Shown here: one piece after another, positions 34,330 through 42,421 of the stretch
Numbering within the stretch: the stretch's first letter is position 1
Layout: each line of letters begins with the position of its first letter
Source of the DNA: an uncultured Clostridia bacterium
GTDB lineage: Bacteria; Bacillota; Clostridia; Oscillospirales; Butyricicoccaceae
Reading direction: 5' to 3'
DNA length: 55,908 bases
Assembly: GCA_947648385.1 (NCBI GenBank)
Contig: CANSNO010000005.1
Span: 1 to 55,908, forward strand
Made by a program: the position numbers and the translations under genes
The notes under the pieces: generated by a model
What the model saw: only the letters and a program-made list of their open reading frames with translations
Database searches by the model: none
Told to the model about the DNA's origin: nothing

Positions 34330-34845
34330 TTATCCCTCCAAAAGAGGGCCTCTGTCTATAAGCTCCTTGAGAACCCACGTCTCGCGGCGGAGAAAATTGT
34401 TGCTCAAAAAATCCTTTGTGTTGCAGTTGGCTTCATACGCGACGTTAAGGTCGACATATTCCAGCCTGAAGCCGAGTGATTTCTCGTAAGGCTCGAGACG
34501 TGGAGAAAGCCTTTTCGCCTCGGCCCTGGCCAGATAATAATAGGAACGCTGGTCGAATATCTCCCTGTCGTAAACGCTTTTGCGAATCTCCCAGAACATA
34601 CCAAGCTCTTTGATGCTTTTGGGTATTATTTTAAGGCCGGCCTCCTCGCGCGTCTCGCGGATAAGGGCGTCCGTATGGCTCTCGCCGCGCTTTATGCCGC
34701 CGCCGGGGAACTTATAAAAGCCCTCTTTGCGGCTTTTGACAAGGGCTATCTTGCCGCTGTCCGACATTATCACGGCTCTGGCGGCCTTGCGGATAAACCT
34801 GCGCCACCTCGGGTCGTAATCCTTTTCGTCCCATATTTTCAGCAC
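34330..34845 (-). CDS. Nudix hydrolase
   Basis: This 171-aa protein has a clear Nudix box (GGGIKRGESHTDALIRE, then TREEAGL, residues about 48-70) with the metal-binding REEAG core. Family members cleave nucleoside diphosphates linked to other groups; the substrate cannot be predicted. The GTG start at 34845 follows GTGAGGG by nine bases. It lies downstream of obg on the same strand, separated by a terminator-like hairpin. Confidence 0.88.
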   Translation of the reverse strand: MLKIWDEKDYDPRWRRFIRKAARAVIMSDSGKIALVKSRKEGFYKFPGGGIKRGESHTDALIRETREEAGLKIIPKSIKELGMFWEIRKSVYDREIFDQRSYYYLARAEAKRLSPRLEPYEKSLGFRLEYVDLNVAYEANCNTKDFLSNNFLRRETWVLKELIDRGPLLEG

Positions 34846-34916
34846 CTGAATACGCCCTCACCCCCGTTTCGAGAAAACATATTAATATTCTATAACAATA
34901 TGACAAAAAAAGCAAC

Positions 34917-34947
34917 AAAAAAGCCCGAGAAAAATCTCGGACTTTTA
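34917..34947 (-). terminator. terminator between obg and the Nudix gene
   Basis: CCGAGA (34925-34930), AAAA, TCTCGG (34935-34940), flanked by A- and T-rich runs. On the minus strand it follows the obg stop. Confidence 0.7.
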
Positions 34948-34956
34948 TAAAATCTG

Positions 34957-36240
34957 TCAATATACGTATTCAAACTCGACTCCGCCGACATTGACAGGGT
35001 CTTTTTCCCTCACTCCGGCCTCCTCCAGCATATCGAAAACTCCGGCCTTGCGAAGCACGCGCTCAAAATACATACGGGATTCATATTCGTCGAAATTGAC
35101 CGAGGCGACAATTTTGTCTATCCACGCGCCCGTCACCGTATATACGCCGTCTATGACCTCAAGCTGTATATCCCTCTCGTCCGCAAGCTCCGGCTCCTCG
35201 GGAAAATACTCTGTCTCATATACGGCCACAGGAGGCAGCTTCTGAAGCTCGTTGTAAACAAGGTGTATAAGCTCCTTAACTCCCTGAGTCGAGGCGGCCG
35301 AAATACTTGTGAAAAGACAGCCCTCCTCCTCGGCGCGCTCCCTGAGGCGCTCGAGATTGTCGCTTCCCTCCTCGAGGATATCAACCTTGTTGGCGACGAC
35401 TATCTGAGGCCTGTCGGCCAAGTCCACGCTGTAACCCGAAAGCTCGGCGTTGATGGCCTCGAAATCCTCGACAGGGTCGCGGCCCTCGCTGCCCGATACG
35501 TCTATAATGTGGACAAGCAGGCGGCAGCGGTTGATATGCCTTAAAAAATCGTGGCCGAGACCGGCTCCCTCGGCAGCGCCCTCTATAATGCCGGGAATAT
35601 CGGCCATGACAAAGGAAGCACCCTCGTCAACATAGACGACGCCCAGATTGGGGCTGAGGGTGGTGAAATGATAATTGGCTATCTTTGGTCTGGCCGCCGA
35701 GCAGACCGAAAGAAGGGTGGATTTGCCCACATTGGGGAAGCCGACAAGGCCCACGTCGGCTATCAGCTTGAGCTCCAGCGTCAGATACATCTCCTGACCC
35801 TCCAGTCCCGGCTTGGCGAAACGGGGAGCCTGCCTGGTGGGAGTGGCAAAGTGGGTGTTGCCCCAGCCTCCCTTGCCGCCTCTGGCGGCGACGAAAGGCT
35901 CGTCGCCCGACATATCATGAATCAAAAGGCCGCTTTCGGCGTCTTTTATAAGAGTGCCGCGAGGCACTTTGATAATGATATCCTGTCCCGATTTGCCAAA
36001 GGATTTTTTCGTGCCGCCCGGCTCGCCGTCGGGTGCGATATATTTGCGCTTCATCCTGAAATCCATAAGGGTGGACATATTGTCGTCGACGACAAAAACA
36101 ACGTCGCCCCCCTTGCCGCCGTCGCCGCCGTCGGGACCGCCGGCGGCTATATATTTCTCACGGTGAAAGGAGACGCGGCCGTCCCCTCCCCTGCCCGATT
36201 TTATTCTTATCCTCACAAGGTCGACAAAAGCAGTTGCCAT
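34957..36240 (-). CDS. obg: GTPase Obg/CgtA
   Basis: This 427-aa essential GTPase acts in 50S ribosome assembly and stress control. It has the glycine-rich Obg fold (1-158: AAGGPDGGDGGKGGDV, RGGKGGWGN), the G domain with GFPNVGKST, DIPGIIEGA and NKVDIL, and the C-terminal OCT domain (about 350-427) found in Gram-positive forms. GGAGG precedes the ATG. It lies next to rpmA and rplU as in most Bacillota. Confidence 0.97.
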   Translation of the reverse strand: MATAFVDLVRIRIKSGRGGDGRVSFHREKYIAAGGPDGGDGGKGGDVVFVVDDNMSTLMDFRMKRKYIAPDGEPGGTKKSFGKSGQDIIIKVPRGTLIKDAESGLLIHDMSGDEPFVAARGGKGGWGNTHFATPTRQAPRFAKPGLEGQEMYLTLELKLIADVGLVGFPNVGKSTLLSVCSAARPKIANYHFTTLSPNLGVVYVDEGASFVMADIPGIIEGAAEGAGLGHDFLRHINRCRLLVHIIDVSGSEGRDPVEDFEAINAELSGYSVDLADRPQIVVANKVDILEEGSDNLERLRERAEEEGCLFTSISAASTQGVKELIHLVYNELQKLPPVAVYETEYFPEEPELADERDIQLEVIDGVYTVTGAWIDKIVASVNFDEYESRMYFERVLRKAGVFDMLEEAGVREKDPVNVGGVEFEYVY

Positions 36241-36278
36241 TTGAAGCCCTCCTATTTTAAAACCTATTGATAGTTTTG

Positions 36279-36315
36279 AAAAAAGGAACGGACGATATTC
36301 GCCCGTTCCTTCAAA
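36279..36315 (-). terminator. terminator after rpmA
   Basis: On the minus strand GGAACGG and CCGTTCC arms (36285-36291 and 36303-36309) with T6 following. Obg starts only 38 bases beyond, so read-through or a promoter hidden in the gap must feed obg. Confidence 0.7.
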
Positions 36316-36326
36316 AGTTATCTCTT

Positions 36327-36581
36327 TTATCTGGGATAGACCGAAACCTGCTTGCGGTCTCTTCCAAGCCTCTCGAAGCGCACGCTTCCGTCTACCAGAG
36401 CAAACAGCGTATCGTCGCTGCCCCTGCCGACATTGGTGCCGGGATGGATCTTTGTGCCGCGCTGGCGAACAAGGATGTTGCCGGCCAGAACAAACTGACC
36501 GTCGCCGCGCTTGGCGCCGAGGCGCTTGGCCTTTGAGTCACGACCGTTTTTAGTCGAACCGCCGCCTTTTTTATGAGCCAT
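36327..36581 (-). CDS. rpmA: 50S ribosomal protein L27
   Basis: This 84-aa protein begins [16 protein letters not shown]. Most Bacillota have an N-terminal extension (LQFFASKKG type) removed by the protease Prp. Here an in-frame TAA lies two codons upstream of the ATG, so no extension exists. ACGGAGGTG precedes the start. Confidence 0.97.
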   Translation of the reverse strand: MAHKKGGGSTKNGRDSKAKRLGAKRGDGQFVLAGNILVRQRGTKIHPGTNVGRGSDDTLFALVDGSVRFERLGRDRKQVSVYPR

Positions 36582-36629
36582 TATTTACACCTCCGTATGT
36601 GATGTTTAAAGAAAAGTATCAAAAATCAA

Positions 36630-36923
36630 TTAAGCCTCGATCTTGACGATCTCGACCTTGGTGTAGGGCTGCCTGTGGCCCTGACGCCTTCTGTAATTCT
36701 TCTTGGCTTTATACTTGAAGACCGTAATCTTCTTTTTCTTGCCTGTCTTGACGACCTTGCCCGTGACCTTGCCGCCGCCGAGGGAAACATTGCCCTCGGA
36801 GCCTGTCATCAGGGTCTCGAAGCTGACTTCGGAACCATCCTCGGCGTCGAGCTTCTCGACATAGATGGTGTCGCCCTCGGAAACCTTATACTGCTTTCCG
36901 CCTGTCAAAATTACCGCGTACAT
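36630..36923 (-). CDS. rplU: 50S ribosomal protein L21
   Basis: This 97-aa protein ([18 protein letters not shown]..., [17 protein letters not shown]) is a typical L21. It is cotranscribed with rpmA, 48 bases downstream. The gene prp (ysxB), which normally lies between them in Bacillota, is absent. Confidence 0.97.
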   Translation of the reverse strand: MYAVILTGGKQYKVSEGDTIYVEKLDAEDGSEVSFETLMTGSEGNVSLGGGKVTGKVVKTGKKKKITVFKYKAKKNYRRRQGHRQPYTKVEIVKIEA

Positions 36924-37045
36924 CTACTGCACCTCTCCTTCATTATGGGCTCGCTCTGGGGGTGGCCCTGCGGCACTTGCGCGTTACAAACGCACCCATT
37001 CAATGCGGCTTTGACAGTATAGCATTATTTGCCCTGATTTGTCAA
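36924..37045 (-). promoter_or_regulatory. rplU promoter and probable L21 leader
   Basis: On the minus strand TTGACA (37040-37045), 18 bases, TATACT (37016-37021). The stop codon of the upstream tmcAL gene (TGA) is part of the -35 box. The 90-base leader has GC-rich complementary segments (GGGTGCG...CGC and GGGCC...GGCC-like pairs) and ends at GGAGAGG before the ATG. Bacillota rplU genes usually carry an autoregulatory L21 leader here; I infer it by position and could not verify the fold. Confidence 0.55.
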
Positions 37046-38250
37046 GTTTTTTGAATATTTTTTATATATATCGGCCCCTGCCTCCACTCTCTTGACATAT
37101 CGAGGGTAAGATAGGAGGGCAAGGCCCTGTCGTAGGCGGCCGCGGCGGCCGCTTCCGGCTCAAACTCGGGCAGTATCTGTGGCATATGCTTTACGGCGGC
37201 CGGTTTTGTGACAAAGGCGAAATCCTCATATTCAGGCAGTGAGGACAGCGCCTGTCTGCCCCTTTCGTTAAAGGCAAGCACCCTTGTATAGTTCGGCAGG
37301 CCGGGCTTTTTCTCTATGCCCAGAAAGGCGCAGAAAAGCATACGGCGTATACGGGACAGGGCATAGCGCTTGGTTTTGGCCGCCATGGCTATCTCATCAA
37401 AGCTCCTGCCCCTTTGAGCGGCGTCAAACAAACGGTTTTCCAGCCCCTCGGAGGCGTCTGGCAGACGGGACATATCATCGGCCGTCAGCCTTGACAAAAC
37501 GGCCGTCACGGCGCAGTCGAGGCGGCTCAGCTCGTCCAGCACAAGTCCCTTTCCGTGGGCCTCCTTTAAAACCTTAAAGCTTTCGGGCGGCATATAGCGC
37601 GCGGCCTCCGACAGCTTTCCTCCTCTTATAAGCTCCCTTATGTGAGAAGCCGAGGCGATATCTCCCTCCGCTCCTCCGTCATGGGCCGCCCCCACCCTTT
37701 TGACGGCTATCGGCTCCATATCGAACCCCTGCTCTTTTACAGACCTCAAATATTCGACGGCCAGCAGGTTGTTGGGCTTGGAAATAATAGAAGCTTTTTC
37801 CTTTATTCTGTTGTAAAGCTCCCTTTCTCTGGCCAAGGCAAAGGAAAGGCCGCCCTCCATATTCTTTATGGTGCCGGCCACAACGTCTCTTTCGGCAATA
37901 AGCACGGCGATGGCGGATAAGACATCCATATCGTCGTCCTCGGCGCCGAAGGCCAGATAATCCGCTCCGACCATTCCGAGAATTTTTATGGCCCCGTCGG
38001 CAAAGCCCTGAGCCGAAGAAAGGCTGTATCTGAGCGGCAGGGACAGCACAAGGTCGGCTCCCCCTCTGACGGCGGCCTCGGCGCGGAGACTTTTGTTCAT
38101 CAGGGCGGCCTCGCCCCTCTGGACATAATCGCCCGACATACAGGCGACGACGCACACATCGTCTCCCAGCTTCCGCCTGACGGCCTCTATCTGATGCTTA
38201 TGACCGTTGTGAAAGGGGTTGTATTCGGCTACAATACCGCAAATTTTCAT
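37042..38250 (-). CDS. tmcAL: tRNA(Met) cytidine acetate ligase
   Basis: This 402-aa enzyme (formerly YlbM) makes N4-acetylcytidine at the wobble base of elongator tRNA-Met using acetate and ATP. The start MKICGIVAEYNPFHNGHKHQ carries the HxGH-like nucleotidyltransferase motif. The family's SLPLRYSLSSAQGFADGA and SKPNNLLAVEY blocks are present. ATG at 38250 follows GGAG. It diverges from acetate kinase, a common arrangement in Bacillota. Confidence 0.93.
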   Translation of the reverse strand: MKICGIVAEYNPFHNGHKHQIEAVRRKLGDDVCVVACMSGDYVQRGEAALMNKSLRAEAAVRGGADLVLSLPLRYSLSSAQGFADGAIKILGMVGADYLAFGAEDDDMDVLSAIAVLIAERDVVAGTIKNMEGGLSFALARERELYNRIKEKASIISKPNNLLAVEYLRSVKEQGFDMEPIAVKRVGAAHDGGAEGDIASASHIRELIRGGKLSEAARYMPPESFKVLKEAHGKGLVLDELSRLDCAVTAVLSRLTADDMSRLPDASEGLENRLFDAAQRGRSFDEIAMAAKTKRYALSRIRRMLFCAFLGIEKKPGLPNYTRVLAFNERGRQALSSLPEYEDFAFVTKPAAVKHMPQILPEFEPEAAAAAAYDRALPSYLTLDMSREWRQGPIYIKNIQKT

Positions 38251-38368
38251 GATTTCTCCAAAAATAGTGTTGTCAAAGTGTAAAAACTGTTGTAAGATAA
38301 TCTTGTTATGACAAATTATATAACAGAGGACAAAATTTATCAACAAAATATCCGAGGAGTGTAAAGAA

Positions 38369-39571
38369 ATGAATATTCTGGTTATCAACGCCGGCAGTTC
38401 CTCTCTCAAGTATCAGCTCTTTGATATGGAGACTCAGGAAATTCGCGCCAAGGGCCTCTGCGAGAGAATCGGCATCGACGGCAAGTTCACCTACAAGCCC
38501 CAGGTGGAGGGCAAGCAGACCATCGACGCCGCCGACGTACCCATGCCCACACACAACGAGGCCATTCAGGCCGTGCTGAAGGCTCTGGTCGACGAAAATA
38601 ACGGCGTGCTGAAGAGCATGGACGAGATTGACGCCGTCGGTCACCGCGTACTCCACGGCGGTCAGAAGTTCTCCGAGTCGGTTCTCATCGACGAGAAGGT
38701 CATCGCCGCCATCGAAGAGTGCATACCTCTCGGCCCCCTGCACAACCCTGCCAACCTGATGGGTATTCACGCCTGCGCCGAGGTCATGCCCAAGGTGCCT
38801 CAGGTCGCCGTTTTCGACACGGCCTTCCACCAGACGATGCCCAAGAGCTCCTATGTCTACGCCATTCCCTATGAGTTCTATGAAAAATACGGCGTGCGCC
38901 GCTACGGCTTCCACGGCACATCTCACCGCTATGTCTCGGCCAAGGCCATCGAGCTGCTTGGCGGCAAGGCCGAGGGCACAAAGGTCATCACCTGCCATCT
39001 GGGCAATGGCTCCTCTCTGGCCGCCGTCAAGGACGGCAAGTGCTTCGACACCTCCATGGGCCTGACCCCTCTTGAGGGCGTACCCATGGGCACACGCTCG
39101 GGCAGCATGGACCCGGCCATCGTCGAGTTCATCGCCAACAACGAGAAGCTGACTGCCTCCGAGACATTGACAATGCTCAACAAAAAGTCGGGCGTTCTGG
39201 GCATTTCGGGCGTCTCCTCCGATTTCCGCGACCTTGACGACGCCGCCGCGAAGGGCAACGAGCGCGCCCAGCTGGCTCTGGATATCTTCTCCTACAGCGT
39301 CAAGAAATATATCGGCTCCTATGTGGCCGCCATGGGCGGCGTCGACGCCATCGTCTTTACGGCCGGTTTGGGTGAAAACTCGGCCGAGATGCGCGCCTCC
39401 ATCTCCTCCGGTCTGGAGTATCTCGGCATCGAAATAGACGCCGAGAAGAACTCCAAGCGCGGCACGGTCGATATCACAGGCAAGAACTCCAAGGTCAAGG
39501 TCTTTGTCATCCCCACCAACGAAGAGCTTGTCATCGCCATGGATACACAGGCCATCGTTTCCAAACTTTGA
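38369..39571 (+). CDS. ackA: acetate kinase
   Basis: This 400-aa enzyme interconverts acetyl phosphate plus ADP with acetate plus ATP, the energy-yielding step of acetogenic fermentation. MNILVINAGSSSLKYQLFDM, RRYGFHGTSHRYV and GLGENSAEMR are diagnostic. CGAGGAGTG precedes the ATG. No pta gene is adjacent, so phosphotransacetylase must be elsewhere. Codon use is strongly biased, as in highly expressed genes. Confidence 0.97.
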   Translation: MNILVINAGSSSLKYQLFDMETQEIRAKGLCERIGIDGKFTYKPQVEGKQTIDAADVPMPTHNEAIQAVLKALVDENNGVLKSMDEIDAVGHRVLHGGQKFSESVLIDEKVIAAIEECIPLGPLHNPANLMGIHACAEVMPKVPQVAVFDTAFHQTMPKSSYVYAIPYEFYEKYGVRRYGFHGTSHRYVSAKAIELLGGKAEGTKVITCHLGNGSSLAAVKDGKCFDTSMGLTPLEGVPMGTRSGSMDPAIVEFIANNEKLTASETLTMLNKKSGVLGISGVSSDFRDLDDAAAKGNERAQLALDIFSYSVKKYIGSYVAAMGGVDAIVFTAGLGENSAEMRASISSGLEYLGIEIDAEKNSKRGTVDITGKNSKVKVFVIPTNEELVIAMDTQAIVSKL

Positions 39572-39603
39572 TTGACAGTCTAAAACATCATAAAAGCTGA
39601 CGC

Positions 39604-39636
39604 GCCCGTCGGAAAATCTTTTCCGACGGGCTTTTT
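39604..39636 (+). terminator. terminator after ackA
   Basis: GCCCGTCGGAAAA (39604-39616) pairs with TTTTCCGACGGGC (39619-39631), followed by TTTTT. Confidence 0.92.
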
Positions 39637-39660
39637 ACAGACATTTAGGGAGGATTTTTT

Positions 39661-40968
39661 GTGAACAACAGCGATACAGGGACGATATTAAAAAGGCTGA
39701 CGGTATTTTCAGTTCCGCTTATTTTAAGCGGTCTTTTACAGCAGCTTTTCAACTGGGTTGACGCCCTTATAGTGGGCAATGTGATTGGCGAGGGGGCGTT
39801 GGCCGCCATCGGGGCCACCTCGTCAATGTACAACCTTTTTGTCGGCGTGCTGATAGGCTTTACCTCGGGGCTGTCGGTGCTTTTCGCCCAGCAGTACGGC
39901 GGCGGCAATCAGGAGAAAAACGGCCGTCTGCTGGCCGTCTATTCTGTCCTTATGACGGCGGTGTTCGCCGCAATTTCGGCTCTCGGTGTTGCGTTTATCT
40001 CTCCCATCCTGAGCCTGCTGGATACCCCGTCCTCCCTTGTGACACAGGCCGGAAATTATCTGAGAGTGATATTTTTCGGCGTGCCCTTTCTGGCCCTTTA
40101 CAATGTCTATTCGGCCGCTTTGAGAGGAATGGGCAACAGCAAGGCCCCCTTTGCCGCCGTTGTGATATCTTCCCTTACAAACGCCCTGCTCGACTGGCTT
40201 TTCGTAGCGCGCTTCGGCATGGGCGTTTCGGGGGCGGCTCTGGCAACCGTTATATCTCAGGCGGCCATGACATTATATACCGTCATATATACCGCGGCAA
40301 AGCACCCCGACCTGCGTTTTTCGCCATTCAAGCTTGAAAGCTATGCCGTCACGGTAAAAAGCGGGGCGAAATACGGCGCGCCTCCGGCCATACAAAGCAG
40401 TGTAGGCTCGGTGGGCACCCTTATGCTCCAAAGGCTGATGAACAGCTTCGGCGAGCAGACGGTTGCCGCCATAACCACGGCCTACAGAGTCGATTCCGTC
40501 CTGCTGCTGCCCATTTTCAACTTCGGCACGGCCATTTCCACTCTGGTAGCTCAGGAGACGGGGGCCGGAGACCGCGAATCGGCCAAAAGAATATTCAGGA
40601 CGGGAAGTGTTATGATGGTCTTTATCGCCCTTTCCCTGACTGTTTTCATATTGGCGGTGGGCGGAAGCGTCCTTTCCCTCTTCGGTCTGACAGAAGGGTC
40701 GGTTGAAATCGGCAAAAGCTTTTTCCGCTACATTGCCCCATTTTATGTGGTCTGCGGCCTTGTGTCGGCCTTTAACGGATATCTCAAGGGCGTCTCCGAT
40801 CTCATGTTTGCCGGAATGGCCGACATATTCTCTCTGGGGGTCAGGATAATATGCTCGTATATATTCGCCCCATATTGGGGCAACGCCGTCATTGCCTATG
40901 CCGAGGCCATTTCATGGGTCTTTCTGCTGGCGGTATTTATCCTGAGATACCGCCGAAAAGCCAAATAA
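39661..40968 (+). CDS. MATE family efflux transporter (second)
   Basis: This 435-aa protein has twelve membrane helices and MATE hallmarks (VPLILSGLLQQLFNWVDALIVGNV, YSAALRGMGNSKAPF). The GTG start at 39661 follows GGGAGGA. It is not closely similar to the MATE at 26839-28221 and belongs to a different branch. It is monocistronic, and its substrate is unknown. Confidence 0.9.
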   Translation: MNNSDTGTILKRLTVFSVPLILSGLLQQLFNWVDALIVGNVIGEGALAAIGATSSMYNLFVGVLIGFTSGLSVLFAQQYGGGNQEKNGRLLAVYSVLMTAVFAAISALGVAFISPILSLLDTPSSLVTQAGNYLRVIFFGVPFLALYNVYSAALRGMGNSKAPFAAVVISSLTNALLDWLFVARFGMGVSGAALATVISQAAMTLYTVIYTAAKHPDLRFSPFKLESYAVTVKSGAKYGAPPAIQSSVGSVGTLMLQRLMNSFGEQTVAAITTAYRVDSVLLLPIFNFGTAISTLVAQETGAGDRESAKRIFRTGSVMMVFIALSLTVFILAVGGSVLSLFGLTEGSVEIGKSFFRYIAPFYVVCGLVSAFNGYLKGVSDLMFAGMADIFSLGVRIICSYIFAPYWGNAVIAYAEAISWVFLLAVFILRYRRKAK

Positions 40969-40970
40969 CA

Positions 40971-41011
40971 AAAAAAGGGGACAAACCACGGCGGTTTATC
41001 CCCTCTTCTTT
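40971..41011. terminator. bidirectional terminator
   Basis: GGGGA-c-AAACC (40977-40987) pairs with GGTTT-a-TCCCC (40993-41003), flanked by A7 and a T-rich run. Confidence 0.82.
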
Positions 41012-41268
41012 TATTTCTTTGTCTTTTGACCCTTTTTGGTCTTTCTTTTGGCAAGCCTCTTTGTCCTTATTATCTCATTGACAAAAAGCAGGGCCACGGC
41101 GGCGGCAAAGATGCCGCCTATACCCCACAATACTCCAAGAAGACGCTGGTTTGCCAAGGTCTTATCGGAAGTCATGAACCACGGAAACAACCCATAGCCG
41201 ATAAATACGCCGCCGGCCATAAATGCGGCTATTTTGAAGGCCCTTTTAAACTCGTTTATGTATTTCAA
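41011..41268 (-). CDS. small two-helix membrane protein
   Basis: This 85-aa protein has two hydrophobic helices (about 10-30 and 43-65) and a strongly basic C-terminus (TKRLAKRKTKKGQKTKK). I do not recognise a family. The start is TTG at 41268 with GTGAGG just upstream. It lies 15 bases after the phosphoesterase gene and is probably cotranscribed with it. Confidence 0.65.
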   Translation of the reverse strand: MKYINEFKRAFKIAAFMAGGVFIGYGLFPWFMTSDKTLANQRLLGVLWGIGGIFAAAVALLFVNEIIRTKRLAKRKTKKGQKTKK

Positions 41269-41283
41269 TTCCTCACTCTCTTT

Positions 41284-42090
41284 CTATCCAAGCTTTTTTA
41301 TATGGAAAGTCTCGCCCTTCGGCATCACAGTCCTGACGTCGACGAAAAACTCGCCGTCCTCGTTCATATCGCACATGGAATAGCCTCCCCTTGCGTGGTA
41401 TATGCAATCCGGCCCTCTGACCTCGATATTAAAAGCCAGAGAGGGCGCCGTAAAATGAGGCACTCCGGCGGCCAGACCGAAACAGGCGCGGTGTACATGG
41501 CCGTTAAAAAGGCCAAGCACCCTGCCGCCCCGAAGGACGCGTTCAAAATCGGGGGTCAGCTCCATTCCTGAATGGGCCAGCTCGGCGCAAACGGGATTGT
41601 GGAATATAATGATATTGCCGCCCCCGGCAGGCTGTGATATAAGCTTTTCAAGCTTTTCCATCTGGCTGTCGTCTATTCTGCCGGTCAGCTTTTTTTCAAA
41701 GGCCGTATCCAGCGATATTACCCTTATGTCGCCTATTTCGGCGCTGTCAAAATAGGGGCTGTCGCCGCCGCTTTCGTCTCCGAGAAAGCCCCGTTTAAAG
41801 GCCCCTCTGATATCATGATTTCCGAGAGCCGCCATAACGGGCAGACCCGGCAGCCTTTCGTCCAGCAGTGCGCGAAGCGCGGCATAATCCCCCTCGTCGC
41901 CCTCGTGGCACAGGTCGCCTGTCATAATGAGAAAATCCGGCCTTTCGGCGGCTATCTCGTCAAGAGCCAGCTTTAGGGAGGCAAGCTGGTCTCCTCCGCG
42001 GCTTGCCAGCTTGGCCATAACGCCCTCGGGAGGAGAGGACAGGCTCGCAAGGTGCGTATCGCTGATATGTGCAAATCTCAGCGGCTTCAT
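41284..42090 (-). CDS. calcineurin-like metallophosphoesterase
   Basis: This 268-aa protein has the dinuclear metal motifs of the family: ISDTHL (D-x-H, residues 9-14), MTGDLCHEG (GD), ALGNHDIRG (GNHD), IIFHNP and FNGHVHRA (GHxH). Such enzymes hydrolyse phosphodiesters, including nucleotides and cyclic nucleotides. The exact substrate is unclear. It lacks a signal peptide, so it is cytoplasmic. An extended -10 promoter lies at 42125-42133. Confidence 0.9.
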   Translation of the reverse strand: MKPLRFAHISDTHLASLSSPPEGVMAKLASRGGDQLASLKLALDEIAAERPDFLIMTGDLCHEGDEGDYAALRALLDERLPGLPVMAALGNHDIRGAFKRGFLGDESGGDSPYFDSAEIGDIRVISLDTAFEKKLTGRIDDSQMEKLEKLISQPAGGGNIIIFHNPVCAELAHSGMELTPDFERVLRGGRVLGLFNGHVHRACFGLAAGVPHFTAPSLAFNIEVRGPDCIYHARGGYSMCDMNEDGEFFVDVRTVMPKGETFHIKKLG

Positions 42091-42122
42091 GATGGCACGG
42101 CCCCCTTTATATTTGAATATGA

Positions 42123-42311
42123 TTATTATACCATAATACTGCTGTCAAAACTTTGTTTTGACAGGCGCGAAACATTCGCACCGCTGTCACAAGTGACAGC
42201 GAGGCAGCATTCCGGTGAAATAAAGGCACTGATATGTTTTTCAAAACGCACAGGGCTTGCTATGCAAGCCTCTGAAAAGCCAGAGGCTTTTCAGTTTTGC
42301 CTTTATTATAC
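42123..42311. repeat. palindrome-rich element between divergent promoters
   Basis: Within 190 bases stand these perfect inverted repeats: CTGTCAAAAC/GTTTTGACAG (42142-42164), GCGAA/TTCGC (42167-42179), CGCTGTCAC/GTGACAGCG (42182-42201), GGCTTGC/GCAAGCC (42254-42270) and CTGAAAAGCC/GGCTTTTCAG (42272-42294). AATAAAGGCA (42219-42228) pairs with TGCCTTTATT (42298-42307) and encloses the last two. The block carries no gene. The 9-base direct repeat TTATTATAC (42123-42131 and 42303-42311) flanks it. It accounts for most of the 331-base gap between the neighbouring genes. It could be a MITE-like insertion or a structured RNA gene. Confidence 0.7.
42125..42133 (-). promoter_or_regulatory. extended -10 promoter of the phosphoesterase gene
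   Basis: On the minus strand TGGTATAAT (TGn extended -10, TATAAT at 42125-42130), about 35 bases before the start codon. The -35 region falls in the first hairpin of the palindrome-rich block and does not match consensus. Confidence 0.6.
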
Positions 42312-42354
42312 AACAAATGACACACAAATGTAAAGTTGCGGAAGATATTATTTG

Positions 42355-42383
42355 TTGACCGCGAGGCGGCTATGATATATAAT
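42355..42383 (+). promoter_or_regulatory. promoter of the GT4-CsaB gene
   Basis: TTGACC (42355-42360), 17 bases, TATAAT (42378-42383). Confidence 0.82.
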
Positions 42384-42421
42384 ACATACTGTATATAAAT
42401 GCGTTTAAGAGGTCAATATAT

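Noticed and set aside
42123-42311. CRISPR array
   Set aside because: The repeats are inverted and differ from each other; there is no direct repeat-spacer periodicity. No CRISPR-like array was seen anywhere in the window.
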